Positions 26,272-35,076 of a stretch of DNA of 64,000 nucleotides are shown here, in pieces; position 1 is the stretch's first letter, and each line of letters begins with the position of its first letter. Source of the stretch: Paenibacillus gorillae (lineage in GTDB: Bacteria; Bacillota; Bacilli; Paenibacillales; Paenibacillaceae); contig NZ_CBVJ010000118.1 in assembly GCF_000513275.1 (NCBI RefSeq), positions 41,602 to 105,601 of the forward strand, read 5' to 3'. Below the pieces are notes generated by a model. It worked only from the letters and a program-made list of their open reading frames with translations. It was not told where the DNA came from and searched no databases. The translations under genes and the position numbers were made by a program.

Positions 26272-27828
26272 CTAGCGCTTCATTCCATGACGGTTATGAA
26301 CCTTCGCAGATTTCGCTACCAATCGAGCATCTCCCATAAAGAAACATGCAATAAAGCCAAGTCCAACTAACACCATACCGATTAGGAATACATGAGCTAG
26401 AGCATCGCTAAATACACGCTGAAGACCGATTAGCCCTTCAGGGGATAAAGAGGCTCTGACGGCGGGATCAAGGAGTGCCTGCTTAACATGCTGTACTTGG
26501 CCCGAAGGAAAGATGTCGAGCTCCCCCTGAAGCTCCTTCACTCCCGAAGACATTTGTTTAGCCTGCAGACTGCCTAACACACTGACTCCAATGGTCCCTC
26601 CAATCGAACGAAAAAACTGTGAGGATGAGGTGGCGGCTCCTCTTGAGGAGCTGTCGACCGCACTCTGCGCAGCGGTGCCAACAGTTGGATAGACCGCTCC
26701 CATTCCAAGTCCTGCTACAATCATATAGATGATGATCTGTGTCTGCGTCGTGTCTGTCGTTATCTGGCTAAGCAGAAAAAATCCAACCGTCATAAGCATC
26801 ATGCTTGGGATCAGAATCGCCCGGTAAGAAAGTCTGCTCATCAGACGCCCGCCAACAATAGAAGTGACCGTTACGGCAAGCATAAGCGGCGTTAAAATAT
26901 ATCCGGCAATAGACGATTTTACGCCAATGACACCTTGAACGAACAGCGGAATGAACACAATGGCGCCAAACAAGCCAGCACTCATGAAAAACCCAGTAAT
27001 ATTACCAAAAGCAATGGCCCGGATTTTGAAGAGATGCAGCGGAATAATCGGCTCCTTCACCTTCGTCTCTATCCACAAGAATAGAGCAAGCAGCGCAGCG
27101 CCACCGGCTAAAAAAACCAATATTCCGGGAGAATTCCACGCATACCGGGTCCCGGTTCCCGTACTCTCACCGCCGCCGCTAAGCACCAAGGCTAGCAAAA
27201 GCGATACAATGGCAAGGCTCAGCGTAACGGCTCCCCACCAGTCGATTGACCGTTTCTCTGCGTTCTTGCTTTCTTTCATTGTCACAGCCAACAGCAGAAA
27301 CACGACAAGACCAATTGGCAGATTCACAAAGAAAATCCACCCCCAGTTCCAATACTCGACAATAACGCCGCCCAGAGTCGGTCCAAAAACGCTGGATATC
27401 GCAACGACTGCACTCAGCAAGCCCATAAACTTCCCTCGTTTATCAGGAGGATAAATATCCGCCACGATAGTCATCGCTATCGGCATAAGAGCACCTGCCC
27501 CCAAACCTTGAATACCCCGGAAGAGAATAAGCTCAGGCATACTTTTCGCAAGCCCGCATAAAGCAGAGCCTATAAGAAATAAGGACAGTCCGGCCAAAAT
27601 AATTTTCTTGCGCCCTATTAAATCTGCCAACTTACCGTAAATCGGCATCATCGTGGTCGAAGCCAGCATGTAGACGGTGAACACCCAGCTGTAGTACGAA
27701 AAGCCGCCTAACCGGCTGATTACCGTCGGCATAGCAGTCGATACGATGGTCTGATCTAATGAGGATAGGAATAGACCGAGTAACAGTGCGATTGTAATGT
27801 ACGCTGTTTTCCGTTGATCGTATGGCAT
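26272..27828 (-). CDS. DHA2-family MFS multidrug exporter, 14 TM
   Basis: 518-aa DHA2 transporter, paralogue of the one at 16885. Signatures are GLFLSSLDQTIVSTAMPTVI, GKLADLIGRKK and the motif-C region GPTLGGVIVEYW. About 14 helices are visible. I chose the ATG at 27828 because AAAGGAGAG lies nine bases upstream; the upstream in-frame ATG at 27885 has none. It is divergent from a TetR gene, with paired inverted repeats between them, the standard layout of a ligand-induced exporter. The substrate is unknown. Confidence 0.92.
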   Translation of the reverse strand: MPYDQRKTAYITIALLLGLFLSSLDQTIVSTAMPTVISRLGGFSYYSWVFTVYMLASTTMMPIYGKLADLIGRKKIILAGLSLFLIGSALCGLAKSMPELILFRGIQGLGAGALMPIAMTIVADIYPPDKRGKFMGLLSAVVAISSVFGPTLGGVIVEYWNWGWIFFVNLPIGLVVFLLLAVTMKESKNAEKRSIDWWGAVTLSLAIVSLLLALVLSGGGESTGTGTRYAWNSPGILVFLAGGAALLALFLWIETKVKEPIIPLHLFKIRAIAFGNITGFFMSAGLFGAIVFIPLFVQGVIGVKSSIAGYILTPLMLAVTVTSIVGGRLMSRLSYRAILIPSMMLMTVGFFLLSQITTDTTQTQIIIYMIVAGLGMGAVYPTVGTAAQSAVDSSSRGAATSSSQFFRSIGGTIGVSVLGSLQAKQMSSGVKELQGELDIFPSGQVQHVKQALLDPAVRASLSPEGLIGLQRVFSDALAHVFLIGMVLVGLGFIACFFMGDARLVAKSAKVHNRHGMKR

Positions 27829-27869
27829 TTGTTCATACTCTCCTTTATCAATTTTGAATAACCAAAAAT

Positions 27870-27890
27870 CAACACAGTGTTGCATTAACG
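27870..27890. promoter_or_regulatory. Operator-like repeat before the DHA2 exporter
   Basis: CAACACAGTGTTG is an inverted repeat, and GTGTTGCATTAACG at 27877-27890 resembles GTGTCGCATTATCG of the site at 27952. It lies between the divergent exporter and TetR genes. Confidence 0.5.
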
Positions 27891-27951
27891 TCGACGTGTA
27901 GCTATATTAAAATAAAGAAAAGAAAGCGGCAACCAACAATAGAAAGAGCTA

Positions 27952-27969
27952 GTGTCGCATTATCGACAC
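27952..27969. promoter_or_regulatory. TetR-type operator palindrome
   Basis: GTGTCGCATTATCGACAC is a perfect 6-base inverted repeat around CATTAT, 52 bases upstream of the TetR start. Size and position fit autorepression by the TetR regulator. Confidence 0.65.
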
Positions 27970-28020
27970 CGGAAGCAAAGCTGTTGCACAAAACCGAAAC
28001 ATGACACAAAGGAGCTAGAA

Positions 28021-28638
28021 ATGTCTATTAACCCTATGCAGCTTGATCCGCGCGTTAAACGAACCCATCATCTCATTCGAGATGCCCTGCTGTCGTTGAT
28101 GGATTCGAAAGGCTTCGATCACGTCACGGTTCGGAATATTACGCAGCATGCTGAGATCAATCGGGCCACGTTTTATCTGCATTATGAGGACAAATACGAT
28201 TTATTGAAAAAAATTGTAAATGGCATGCTGGATGAATTTGCTGCTGCGTTCCAGCTGCCGCCCGACTTTGAAGCTGCTGATTTTGTTCAGGATGCGAATA
28301 CGCCTCCTGAATCCTTCATTCGCCAGTTCCAGCATATAGCGGAGCATGCTGCATCTTACCGGGTGATGCTTGGTCCGAATGGCTTGCCTGGCTTCTCCTT
28401 GCGAATGGAGGACATCATCCGGGAATCCCTGTACCGGCGATCCGTAATTGCACAGCCCAACGACCAGCAGGTTACGATGCCGCGGGATATTATCGTCCGT
28501 TATGTGACTTCGGCTCATCTGGGAATTATTATGTATTGGCTGGAAAACGACATGCAGTATTCTCCCAAGTACATGGCAACGCAGCTCATACGTTTGCATG
28601 AGCACGGCTCGACTCATTTTTTCAAAGGGAATGCTTGA
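28021..28638 (+). CDS. TetR/AcrR-family regulator
   Basis: 205-aa TetR repressor. The N-terminal helix-turn-helix is visible as RDALLSLMDSKGFDHVTVRN followed by AEINRATFYLHYEDKYDLL (residues 20-65). The C-terminal half is a helical ligand-binding and dimerisation domain, with LGIIMYWLEN near the end as in the TetR_C_33 type. AAAGGAGC precedes the ATG at 28021; longer starts at 27952 run through the operator. It probably represses the divergent DHA2 exporter. Confidence 0.92.
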   Translation: MSINPMQLDPRVKRTHHLIRDALLSLMDSKGFDHVTVRNITQHAEINRATFYLHYEDKYDLLKKIVNGMLDEFAAAFQLPPDFEAADFVQDANTPPESFIRQFQHIAEHAASYRVMLGPNGLPGFSLRMEDIIRESLYRRSVIAQPNDQQVTMPRDIIVRYVTSAHLGIIMYWLENDMQYSPKYMATQLIRLHEHGSTHFFKGNA

Positions 28639-28649
28639 TGAAAATAAAT

Positions 28650-28684
28650 AAAGACCCATAACCTCGTAGGGTTATGGGTCTTTA
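28650..28684. terminator. Bidirectional terminator
   Basis: AAAGACCCATAACC and GGTTATGGGTCTTT form a 14-bp stem with A and T flanks between convergent genes ending at 28638 and 28710. Confidence 0.88.
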
Positions 28685-28709
28685 TTGCGATACTAAGTCT
28701 CTATTTGTC

Positions 28710-29033
28710 CTAACACTGCTTTGGATAAATTCTTACTTTACCCACCTGCTCGCCTTTAGGAATGCTTATAATCTCCGAAAAAGGTTCAATGCCCTCAAAC
28801 GTATCGCTGTCAATATAAGAGGACGCTGTTCCAATGATTTCACCCTGCGGATTATACACACTAGTTACAACATCGAGATCAGTGTTTAAATTCCCAGACA
28901 TAATCTCACCGATTACTTTAATTTCATCCTGTTCTTCGAATTCATTGTATTCGAGGTAAGCAGTCGTATTAATTTCAACACCATATTTCTGTTCAAGTAC
29001 TTCTAATCTTTCTACCGATAGACGATTGCTCAT
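28710..29033 (-). CDS. Hypothetical beta-rich protein, 107 aa
   Basis: 107-aa protein without signal peptide or membrane segment. After a short helix (RLSVERLEVLEQKYGVE) it shows a beta-sandwich-like pattern, with VIGEIMSGNLNTDLDVVTSV and YNPQGEIIGTASSYIDSDTF resembling FxLYD-type immunoglobulin-like modules that compare new and old states of a chain. I recognise no specific family, and the function is unknown. AAAGGAG precedes the ATG. It is monocistronic; no known gene shares its strand within 180 bases. Confidence 0.75.
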   Translation of the reverse strand: MSNRLSVERLEVLEQKYGVEINTTAYLEYNEFEEQDEIKVIGEIMSGNLNTDLDVVTSVYNPQGEIIGTASSYIDSDTFEGIEPFSEIISIPKGEQVGKVRIYPKQC

Positions 29034-29190
29034 AGGTATTCTCCTTTAATTGAGGACTTTAGGTAAACTACCAGTGAAATTCGACAAATTGCTGCTCAAG
29101 TTCTACACAACCAATATAAAATACGACAAAACTTCCATCAATTCCTTCCCGCTTATAAAACAAAATGCGACAGTATTAATAAAGAAAAGA

Positions 29191-29214
29191 AACACCACCC
29201 GATCGGATGGTGTT
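29191..29214 (-). terminator. Terminator of the osmoprotectant-binding protein gene
   Basis: On the minus strand AACACCA and TGGTGTT close a hairpin followed by TTTCTTTTCTTT, 13 bases after the gene stop. Confidence 0.8.
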
Positions 29215-29227
29215 CCTCTTGTAACAA

Positions 29228-30130
29228 TTATTTAGTTAGGCCAGAATCTTTCAGGAACTGCTTGGCAACGTCAGTATATTCTTTCTTGTTGATATCGACT
29301 TCAGCATTCAGCTTTTGCAAGGTTTTATCATCCAGCTTTGCCGTAATATTATTCAAAATCGTAGCGATATTCTCATCCTTATCCAACGTTTCCTGACGGA
29401 TAACCGGCGCTACATTATATGGCGGCCACAGCTGTTTGTCGTCCTTGAGTACGACTAGATCCGGATTTAGCAGATCACCGTCTGTTCCGAAAGCAATGGT
29501 AGCTTGAGCTTCGTCATTCAGTACCACACGATACTTAACACCATAGTCAAACAGCTTGAGGCTCTTGAACTTAAAGTCGCCATATACGCGATTCATACCG
29601 AGCAGTCCGTCCTCGCGTTCTTCAAATTCCGGAACAGCCGCGAAGTTGATTTCGCCAGCTTTGGCTTGCAGATCAGACAGCGTAGTGATACCGTACTTTT
29701 CAGAAGCTGAGCGCGAAATCGCTATCGCTTGCGTGTTATTTGCCTGGGAAGGATCCAGCCAGACGAGATTGAACTCTTTTTTGTAATAATCTGAAACCCG
29801 GTCATATACTTGCTTCGGGTCTGGAAGCGGCTTCTCATTCAGAATATTCAGCAAGCCAGTGCCTGTGTACTCCGGATAAACATCGATCTCACCTTTTTTC
29901 AGCGCTTCATGAGCAATCAGTGTACCCCCCAGGTTAAGCTTACGATCAACTTTAATACCCGCATCCTCCAGTGCCAACGCAAAGATCTCTCCTAGCAGAA
30001 GCGATTCTGTAAAGTTCTTGGAACCAACGACGACCTTTTTCTTGGACGACCCATCTCCGCAGCCAGCTGCAACAGTCGCTAAGGCGATGATTAATACAAG
30101 TACTAGCAAGCTCGTTTTTTTCTTTTTCAT
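29228..30130 (-). CDS. Glycine betaine/choline-type osmoprotectant-binding lipoprotein
   Basis: 300-aa OpuAC-type (ProX/OpuCC/YehZ) binding protein. It has a lipoprotein signal peptide ending VAAGCG, then VVVGSKNFTESLLLGEIFAL, GEIDVYPEYTGTGL and a C-terminal region ending FLKDSGL, all typical of this family. It would bind quaternary amines for an ABC importer that protects against osmotic stress. Neither permease nor ATPase gene is adjacent, so it is an orphan, and partners must lie elsewhere. A perfect palindrome lies 148 bases upstream. Confidence 0.9.
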   Translation of the reverse strand: MKKKKTSLLVLVLIIALATVAAGCGDGSSKKKVVVGSKNFTESLLLGEIFALALEDAGIKVDRKLNLGGTLIAHEALKKGEIDVYPEYTGTGLLNILNEKPLPDPKQVYDRVSDYYKKEFNLVWLDPSQANNTQAIAISRSASEKYGITTLSDLQAKAGEINFAAVPEFEEREDGLLGMNRVYGDFKFKSLKLFDYGVKYRVVLNDEAQATIAFGTDGDLLNPDLVVLKDDKQLWPPYNVAPVIRQETLDKDENIATILNNITAKLDDKTLQKLNAEVDINKKEYTDVAKQFLKDSGLTK

Positions 30131-30277
30131 AGTTACCCCTCCGTATTTGCTTGATAAATGATAAATCGATTAACAAAGCTATATGAGTAAAGCCATGGAT
30201 GTCAGAACTAGGAAGAGGATCAACACGTAAATACGTATTGAACTGGAACACCATTCAGCAAAACAATCTCCCCTTTA

Positions 30278-30296
30278 TTATCATTTAATGATAATT
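30278..30296. promoter_or_regulatory. Perfect 19-base palindrome upstream of the binding protein
   Basis: ATTATCATTTAATGATAAT is a perfect palindrome 148 bases upstream of the osmoprotectant-binding gene. Its half-sites resemble a Fur box in everted order; the regulator is unknown. Confidence 0.45.
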
Positions 30297-30429
30297 CCTT
30301 ATTACAATAATTTCTTCTAATATAGCACCCCGCCAAAATCATGTCAATCGCATAAGGTTACTTGGTTTTAAATTTATTTTGCTCCGCCCTGCGACATCAG
30401 TCAGGGAATACATGCAGGCAAAACAAAAA

Positions 30430-30453
30430 TCCACAACCCGATGCAGTTGTGGA
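30430..30453 (-). terminator. Terminator of the two-component operon
   Basis: TCCACAAC and GTTGTGGA close a hairpin followed on the minus strand by ATTTTTG, eight bases after the kinase stop. Confidence 0.8.
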
Positions 30454-30460
30454 CGGTCGC

Positions 30461-32689
30461 CTATCCCTCTATCCGTAAAGAAATACTCACTTTAAATAAA
30501 TCCCCATCGACTTCAATATTGAGATGCCCCTCATGAAGATCGACGATTGATTTGGCAATAGCCAGCCCAAGGCCGGAGCCTTCTGTATGACGCGAAGAAT
30601 CGCCCCGCTTGAACCGTTCAAACAGCTCATCGATATTTTCGCTGATCTCATATTTGGATACATTTTTAAACGATACAATGACTTGATTAGAGACGGTCTG
30701 TGCCGTTATATAAACGCGCGAGTTCTCCAAGGAATACTTCAAGATATTGCCGATTAAATTATCGAATACACGAAATAGCTTCTGCCCGTCAACAAATGCA
30801 TACACCGGCTCTTCCATGTTAGGCAGCCGAAATTGAAGGCTGGAATCGTTAATCGTATCATCATATTCCGCTAATGTCTGCTGCAGCAGCTGAATAAGAT
30901 CAACCTTTTCCTTGTTTAACTCTACATTTCCGCTAGCCATTTTCGAAACCTCAAACAAATCATCAATCAGCACCTTTAACCGTTGTGATTTTTGGTCAAT
31001 GATCTCGATATAGGTGATTCTCTCCTCATTCGATAACTCTCCCCTTTTCAATAGCTCGGTATACGTAATGATAGAGGTTAACGGTGTACGAAGGTCATGG
31101 CTTACATTGGTAATGAGCTCGGTTTTGAGGCGTTCGCTCTTCGCCTGCTCGTTCTGCAGCGTTCTTACACCAGCATTTAACACATTAATATTACCGGCAA
31201 GTATGGCTAGCACCGAATTGCCCGATACCGGCAGCTCCTGTCCTAAATTTCCAACAGCCAGTTCATTCGCTTTGAAGGCAATACGGTTAAAATATCCGAT
31301 TCGTTTGATAAGAAGCAGCATAATTGGAAGTCCTACAATTAAAAGAAGCAGCAAATATAGGAGCGTAAAATCAGAGTCAATGGCCAGCATGATGGATGCA
31401 AAGCCTAGACCGAATATAAGCAACAACATGGCAAACAACTGCACACCTATACTTTTATTAAGAAAAGAATCACTAAGGCTGCGCTTAATTTGCTGTAAGC
31501 CTGTCTTTATACGCTGCCCTGTTTTATTAAGAAGCCCTCTTTCCCATTCTTTCTTGGCACACGGCCATTCCTTTAAATGTGTCGCCGTAAAATTCGCCTG
31601 GGTGAGGGCAGCAACTACACAAACCGATGCCAATGCCAGGTTGATAAACATGTTCCAGCCATACAGAAAAGGATCACTGAATACGTAAAGAAATTGATCC
31701 TTCATCATAAACAGAAACATCATAGCTCCTAACCCTGTCAGCACGATAAACATGACTCGCACGTCAATTGGCAGCTTATTGTAATAGGGGGCCAGTCGTC
31801 CAATCCTTGCAGGAATTTCTTTCGCTTTCCTTATACAGATGAAACATAAAACAAGAGCGAATAGACTTAAGAGAGTATACGCCCATAACGTGATTTGCTC
31901 CCTTTGATACTTATTGTATTGAAATGTAATGAGGCTGGATGGAGACAATCCTACCCCAATCTCTCCTTGAAACGAAACGTTTTTATTCTCTAATTGAGTA
32001 TTTCTTGGAATATAGTAAGCTCCAGAAAGCTCCATAGGAATGGAATAGCTTATTTTGAATTTCATATTGTTGGCGTTCATTTGTTCTATCGCCGATTCAA
32101 TCCCAGCCGTATTCAAATTTGAATAGACTTGATCCGATCCGCTGCTTTTAAAATAATATTGAAATTGCCCCTTCAGTCTTAAATATTCCGGATAATATTC
32201 TTCCCTTTCCTTGTAAAAAGCTTCAAGCTCCTTTTCTTTTTCATTCCTCACCTTTACCCGAACATACTCGTCTTCTGTAAATACTTTCTTAATGTCGGCA
32301 ATCTTTTTATCTCTTTCGGACACGAGAATATCCGATGCCTCTTGGTTATTTTCTGATAGTGCCTCTTTAATCCGTATCTGATATTCATCATTAACAGAGG
32401 TAATTGATTGCGTCACATCATCTCCTGATCTATACCGGTAATCATTAACTTCATCCTCGGACACCGTTATCGACTTTTTCACTTCCACCAATGGAATAAG
32501 ATTGAGCTCAAACATGTTTAAATACTGAGCGAATCGATCCAGTTCATTTCGGAATTGCACCGTGTGAAAATAATCGCGTTGAACATAATTAGAGCCGAAG
32601 CCGGATACGATTAAGAGCCCGCTGACTCCAAAAGTAAACAGAACTGCCCATACTCCAATGCTTAATTTATTTTTCCATTTTGTAACCAA
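30461..32689 (-). CDS. Sensor histidine kinase with a large extracytoplasmic region
   Basis: 742-aa sensor kinase. One N-terminal membrane helix precedes an extracellular coiled-coil-like region of about 230 residues (many Glu/Lys), then about six membrane helices (270-490). The cytoplasmic part has the HisKA motif NVSHDLRTPLTSIITYTELL near residue 530, an N-box DNLIGNILKYS and GSGLGLAIAKSIVDLHEG. It is translationally linked to its response regulator, overlapping its 3' end by 23 bases. The layout fits kinases that sense cell-envelope stress, but no ligand can be assigned. Confidence 0.92.
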   Translation of the reverse strand: MVTKWKNKLSIGVWAVLFTFGVSGLLIVSGFGSNYVQRDYFHTVQFRNELDRFAQYLNMFELNLIPLVEVKKSITVSEDEVNDYRYRSGDDVTQSITSVNDEYQIRIKEALSENNQEASDILVSERDKKIADIKKVFTEDEYVRVKVRNEKEKELEAFYKEREEYYPEYLRLKGQFQYYFKSSGSDQVYSNLNTAGIESAIEQMNANNMKFKISYSIPMELSGAYYIPRNTQLENKNVSFQGEIGVGLSPSSLITFQYNKYQREQITLWAYTLLSLFALVLCFICIRKAKEIPARIGRLAPYYNKLPIDVRVMFIVLTGLGAMMFLFMMKDQFLYVFSDPFLYGWNMFINLALASVCVVAALTQANFTATHLKEWPCAKKEWERGLLNKTGQRIKTGLQQIKRSLSDSFLNKSIGVQLFAMLLLIFGLGFASIMLAIDSDFTLLYLLLLLIVGLPIMLLLIKRIGYFNRIAFKANELAVGNLGQELPVSGNSVLAILAGNINVLNAGVRTLQNEQAKSERLKTELITNVSHDLRTPLTSIITYTELLKRGELSNEERITYIEIIDQKSQRLKVLIDDLFEVSKMASGNVELNKEKVDLIQLLQQTLAEYDDTINDSSLQFRLPNMEEPVYAFVDGQKLFRVFDNLIGNILKYSLENSRVYITAQTVSNQVIVSFKNVSKYEISENIDELFERFKRGDSSRHTEGSGLGLAIAKSIVDLHEGHLNIEVDGDLFKVSISLRIEG

Positions 32690-33359
32690 TCCCCCACACC
32701 ACCTTTAAATAAGTTGGATTTTTCGGATCAATTTCGATTTTTTCCCGGATTTTGCGGATGTGAACGGCCACCGTATTTTCTGCGTTGTAGCCAGGCTCTT
32801 TCCATACCCGCTCATAGATTTCATTAATCGAGAATACCCGGCCGGCATTGGTCATTAATAATTCAACGATTTTATATTCAATGGGGGTAAGTTTGACCGG
32901 CTCTCCATGGACGGCTACTTCTTTCCCCGCTTTGTCTAAAATAAGTCCTCTCAAATCAATCACCTTCTTAATGCCTTCATACGTACCCAGAGTCACATAT
33001 CTTCTCAACTGGGACTTCACACGGGCAACGAGCTCCATCGGATTAAAAGGTTTGGTTACATAGTCGTCCGCCCCCATATGGAGGCCTAATATTTTGTCAC
33101 TATCTTCGCTTTTTGCGCTAAGTATAAGGATCGGTATGTTTTTCTTCTCACGAATTTTGTATGTAGCGGCAATCCCGTCCAATCTAGGCATCATTAAATC
33201 CATAATAATGAGATGAATGGGATGTTCGTTAATGATCTCTAATGCCTCCATCCCATCCTTTGCTTTCAGCACCGTAACACCTTCGTTTTTCAAATAAATT
33301 TCGATTACATCCCGTATTTCTTTATCATCATCCACAACGAGTACAAAAAAGTTGTCCAT
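32667..33359 (-). CDS. OmpR/VanR-type response regulator
   Basis: 230-aa response regulator. Receiver domain (1-120): VVDDDKE, phosphoacceptor Asp in IIMDLMMPRLDG, SAKSEDSDK and TKPF. The C-terminal winged helix (about 135-230) has TPIEYKIVELL, NEIYERVW and AVHIRKIREKIE, as in the OmpR/PhoB/VanR class. It is the first gene of the pair, overlapping the kinase gene. There is a ribosome binding site before the ATG. Targets are unknown. Confidence 0.94.
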   Translation of the reverse strand: MDNFFVLVVDDDKEIRDVIEIYLKNEGVTVLKAKDGMEALEIINEHPIHLIIMDLMMPRLDGIAATYKIREKKNIPILILSAKSEDSDKILGLHMGADDYVTKPFNPMELVARVKSQLRRYVTLGTYEGIKKVIDLRGLILDKAGKEVAVHGEPVKLTPIEYKIVELLMTNAGRVFSINEIYERVWKEPGYNAENTVAVHIRKIREKIEIDPKNPTYLKVVWGIGYKMEK

Positions 33360-33481
33360 CGTTCACTCCTCTTTCCAGAAGTCATCTTTCACTATCTTAA
33401 TCGTAACCGGAAGATATTAACATATATTGATGATAATTATGAAGGACTTCTTAATATTTACGTCGGTTGCACTTAAATACA

Positions 33482-33512
33482 ATAAAAAAAACCGCCTTGT
33501 GAAAAGGCGGTT
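33482..33512 (-). terminator. Terminator-like hairpin in an empty stretch
   Basis: On the minus strand AACCGCC... and GGCGGTT pair and are followed by at least seven T. It lies 230 bases downstream of the SLH gene that ends at 33742. From 33513 to 33741 I see no gene. It overlaps a weak plus-strand frame, which it argues against. Confidence 0.7.
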
Positions 33513-33741
33513 AGCTAACGAACAGGATAACTACTTTCAGGATTTCATTCTTAAATTTGGAACTGAGAGCGGAATAACAATGCTTATTAATAGAGTTATA
33601 CTCCTATTATTCTGGAGTGTAATTATACAAATCGTTTTGAGTATATGAATTGAAAATCCTTTCATAGAGCTTAGGTTACCTGAGTTTCCAATGTAAATAG
33701 ATGATAAGCTCACTATTTTGTAAACAGTCCATCGTTTATGC

Positions 33742-34875
33742 TCATACCTTTATCATTTCAAACGTATGAACGCTAGTGAACGGACCCTCTTTACCAACTT
33801 CTCGGAGTTTCATCAAATAATAAGTGCCCTTGTACGGTCCTTCTGTTGCTGAAATCGACTTATTCTTACTGGCCTTAAGCTCAGCATCAATTGAACTGGA
33901 GAACTGATTTTTTTCATAGAACTGTTTGCTTTTCTCTGCGTCTTGCATAAGTGCATAGATTGTACTTAATACAATGTCTTTCACCTTTTCTTCCTCTTGA
34001 ACCCACACGCTAATTCTATCAATTTCTCCTGTTCGAGCGTTCGTTGCTATGGTCAAGCTGTAGACAAACTTAACAGACGAAGAATCCTTAACAGACTTTG
34101 AGGTATTATACACTTTAGAATTAGAGTCTTTATTATATAGATTCTCCGTAAATGTCAAAGTTTCAAAACCCACATAATAAGAGGAATCGAGCCCAGTCTG
34201 TTTCAATCCATCGTTAAAATAACGGATGGTCTGCTGAAGTGCTTCTATCGCTTTCGGATTCGTTAGCTGTAATTCCTCGGATTGCGCCAGAAGGAAAGTG
34301 GGGGACTTTTCTTGCGGTCTTGTTCCCATCACTTTGCTGCCAGTCTTGTCCATTACATTTTTTATAAAAGCGATTGCCTCCGCTCTAGTTAGCAAGCCTT
34401 TTCCTTCATAGCCTTCAAGGGTTGCGGAGGATTTACCCTTCGACAGCCCTTTATTCAGCAGATAAGAAATCGCATCGTTACCCATAAAATTCACACCACG
34501 GGTACCCACGATTATCTCTGCCACAGTCTGACGGCTAATCGGAGCAACATAGGTAGATAAAACAGGCAGATTATGCTGATGTGCGACTATGTAATAGGGA
34601 GCTGACCACCGTTGATTTTCAAGCGGACTTACCGTAATACCAAATGCTCGTACTAATAATACAATGAACTCCTCTTCCGTCACGATCCGATCCGGCCTAA
34701 ACGTATCATCTTCATATCCTTTGACAATATTTTGTTCGACACCCCATTGAATCGCCTCATATCCCCAGAACGTGGCATCGACATCCTTAAATGTTTTTGA
34801 TTGCGCATTAGCACTGGCCGCTCCGAATAAAACAGTAAGCAGTACGGCACTCATTACAAATCTTGTGAACTTCAA
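33742..34875 (-). CDS. Secreted SLH-domain protein, 377 aa
   Basis: Surface protein with three S-layer-homology modules near the N-terminus, the first classical (FKDVDATFWGYEAIQWGVEQ, KGYEDDTFRPDRIVTEEEFI), the third EGYEGKGLLTRAEAIAFI. SLH modules anchor proteins to pyruvylated cell-wall polymers. The remaining 200 residues look like a beta-rich region, and I recognise no fold. I chose the TTG at 34875 because GGAAGGG lies upstream and because it starts a textbook signal peptide (KFTRFVMSAVLLTVLFGAA) cut after ANA; the frame from 34914 adds a charged tail in front of it. It is monocistronic. Confidence 0.85.
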   Translation of the reverse strand: MKFTRFVMSAVLLTVLFGAASANAQSKTFKDVDATFWGYEAIQWGVEQNIVKGYEDDTFRPDRIVTEEEFIVLLVRAFGITVSPLENQRWSAPYYIVAHQHNLPVLSTYVAPISRQTVAEIIVGTRGVNFMGNDAISYLLNKGLSKGKSSATLEGYEGKGLLTRAEAIAFIKNVMDKTGSKVMGTRPQEKSPTFLLAQSEELQLTNPKAIEALQQTIRYFNDGLKQTGLDSSYYVGFETLTFTENLYNKDSNSKVYNTSKSVKDSSSVKFVYSLTIATNARTGEIDRISVWVQEEEKVKDIVLSTIYALMQDAEKSKQFYEKNQFSSSIDAELKASKNKSISATEGPYKGTYYLMKLREVGKEGPFTSVHTFEMIKV

Positions 34876-35020
34876 AATAACCCTTCCTTTCAATCTTGCT
34901 TCTCTCTCTTCCATTCAACTAAATCTGTCTAGCATTAAAATACAAATGTTTCCTTTCCTATTCTAATGGAACCCTCATACGGACGCTACTTAAATATAGG
35001 CTAGAGCATGAAGCAGCATA

Positions 35021-35070
35021 AAAAGAGAGGACGGAACCGGCACAAGCCAGCTCCATCCCCTCCTCTTAGA
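35021..35070 (-). terminator. Terminator after the beta-helix protein gene
   Basis: On the minus strand an imperfect stem (GGAGCTGGC with GCCGGTTCC, extended by AGAGGA with TCCTCT) is followed by TTTTT. It lies just beyond the stop at 35077. Confidence 0.7.
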
Positions 35071-35076
35071 TCTCAT

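Noticed and set aside
33427..33648. 73-codon plus-strand frame with a hydrophobic end
   Set aside because: A strong minus-strand terminator lies inside it, and there is no ribosome binding site; it is probably chance.
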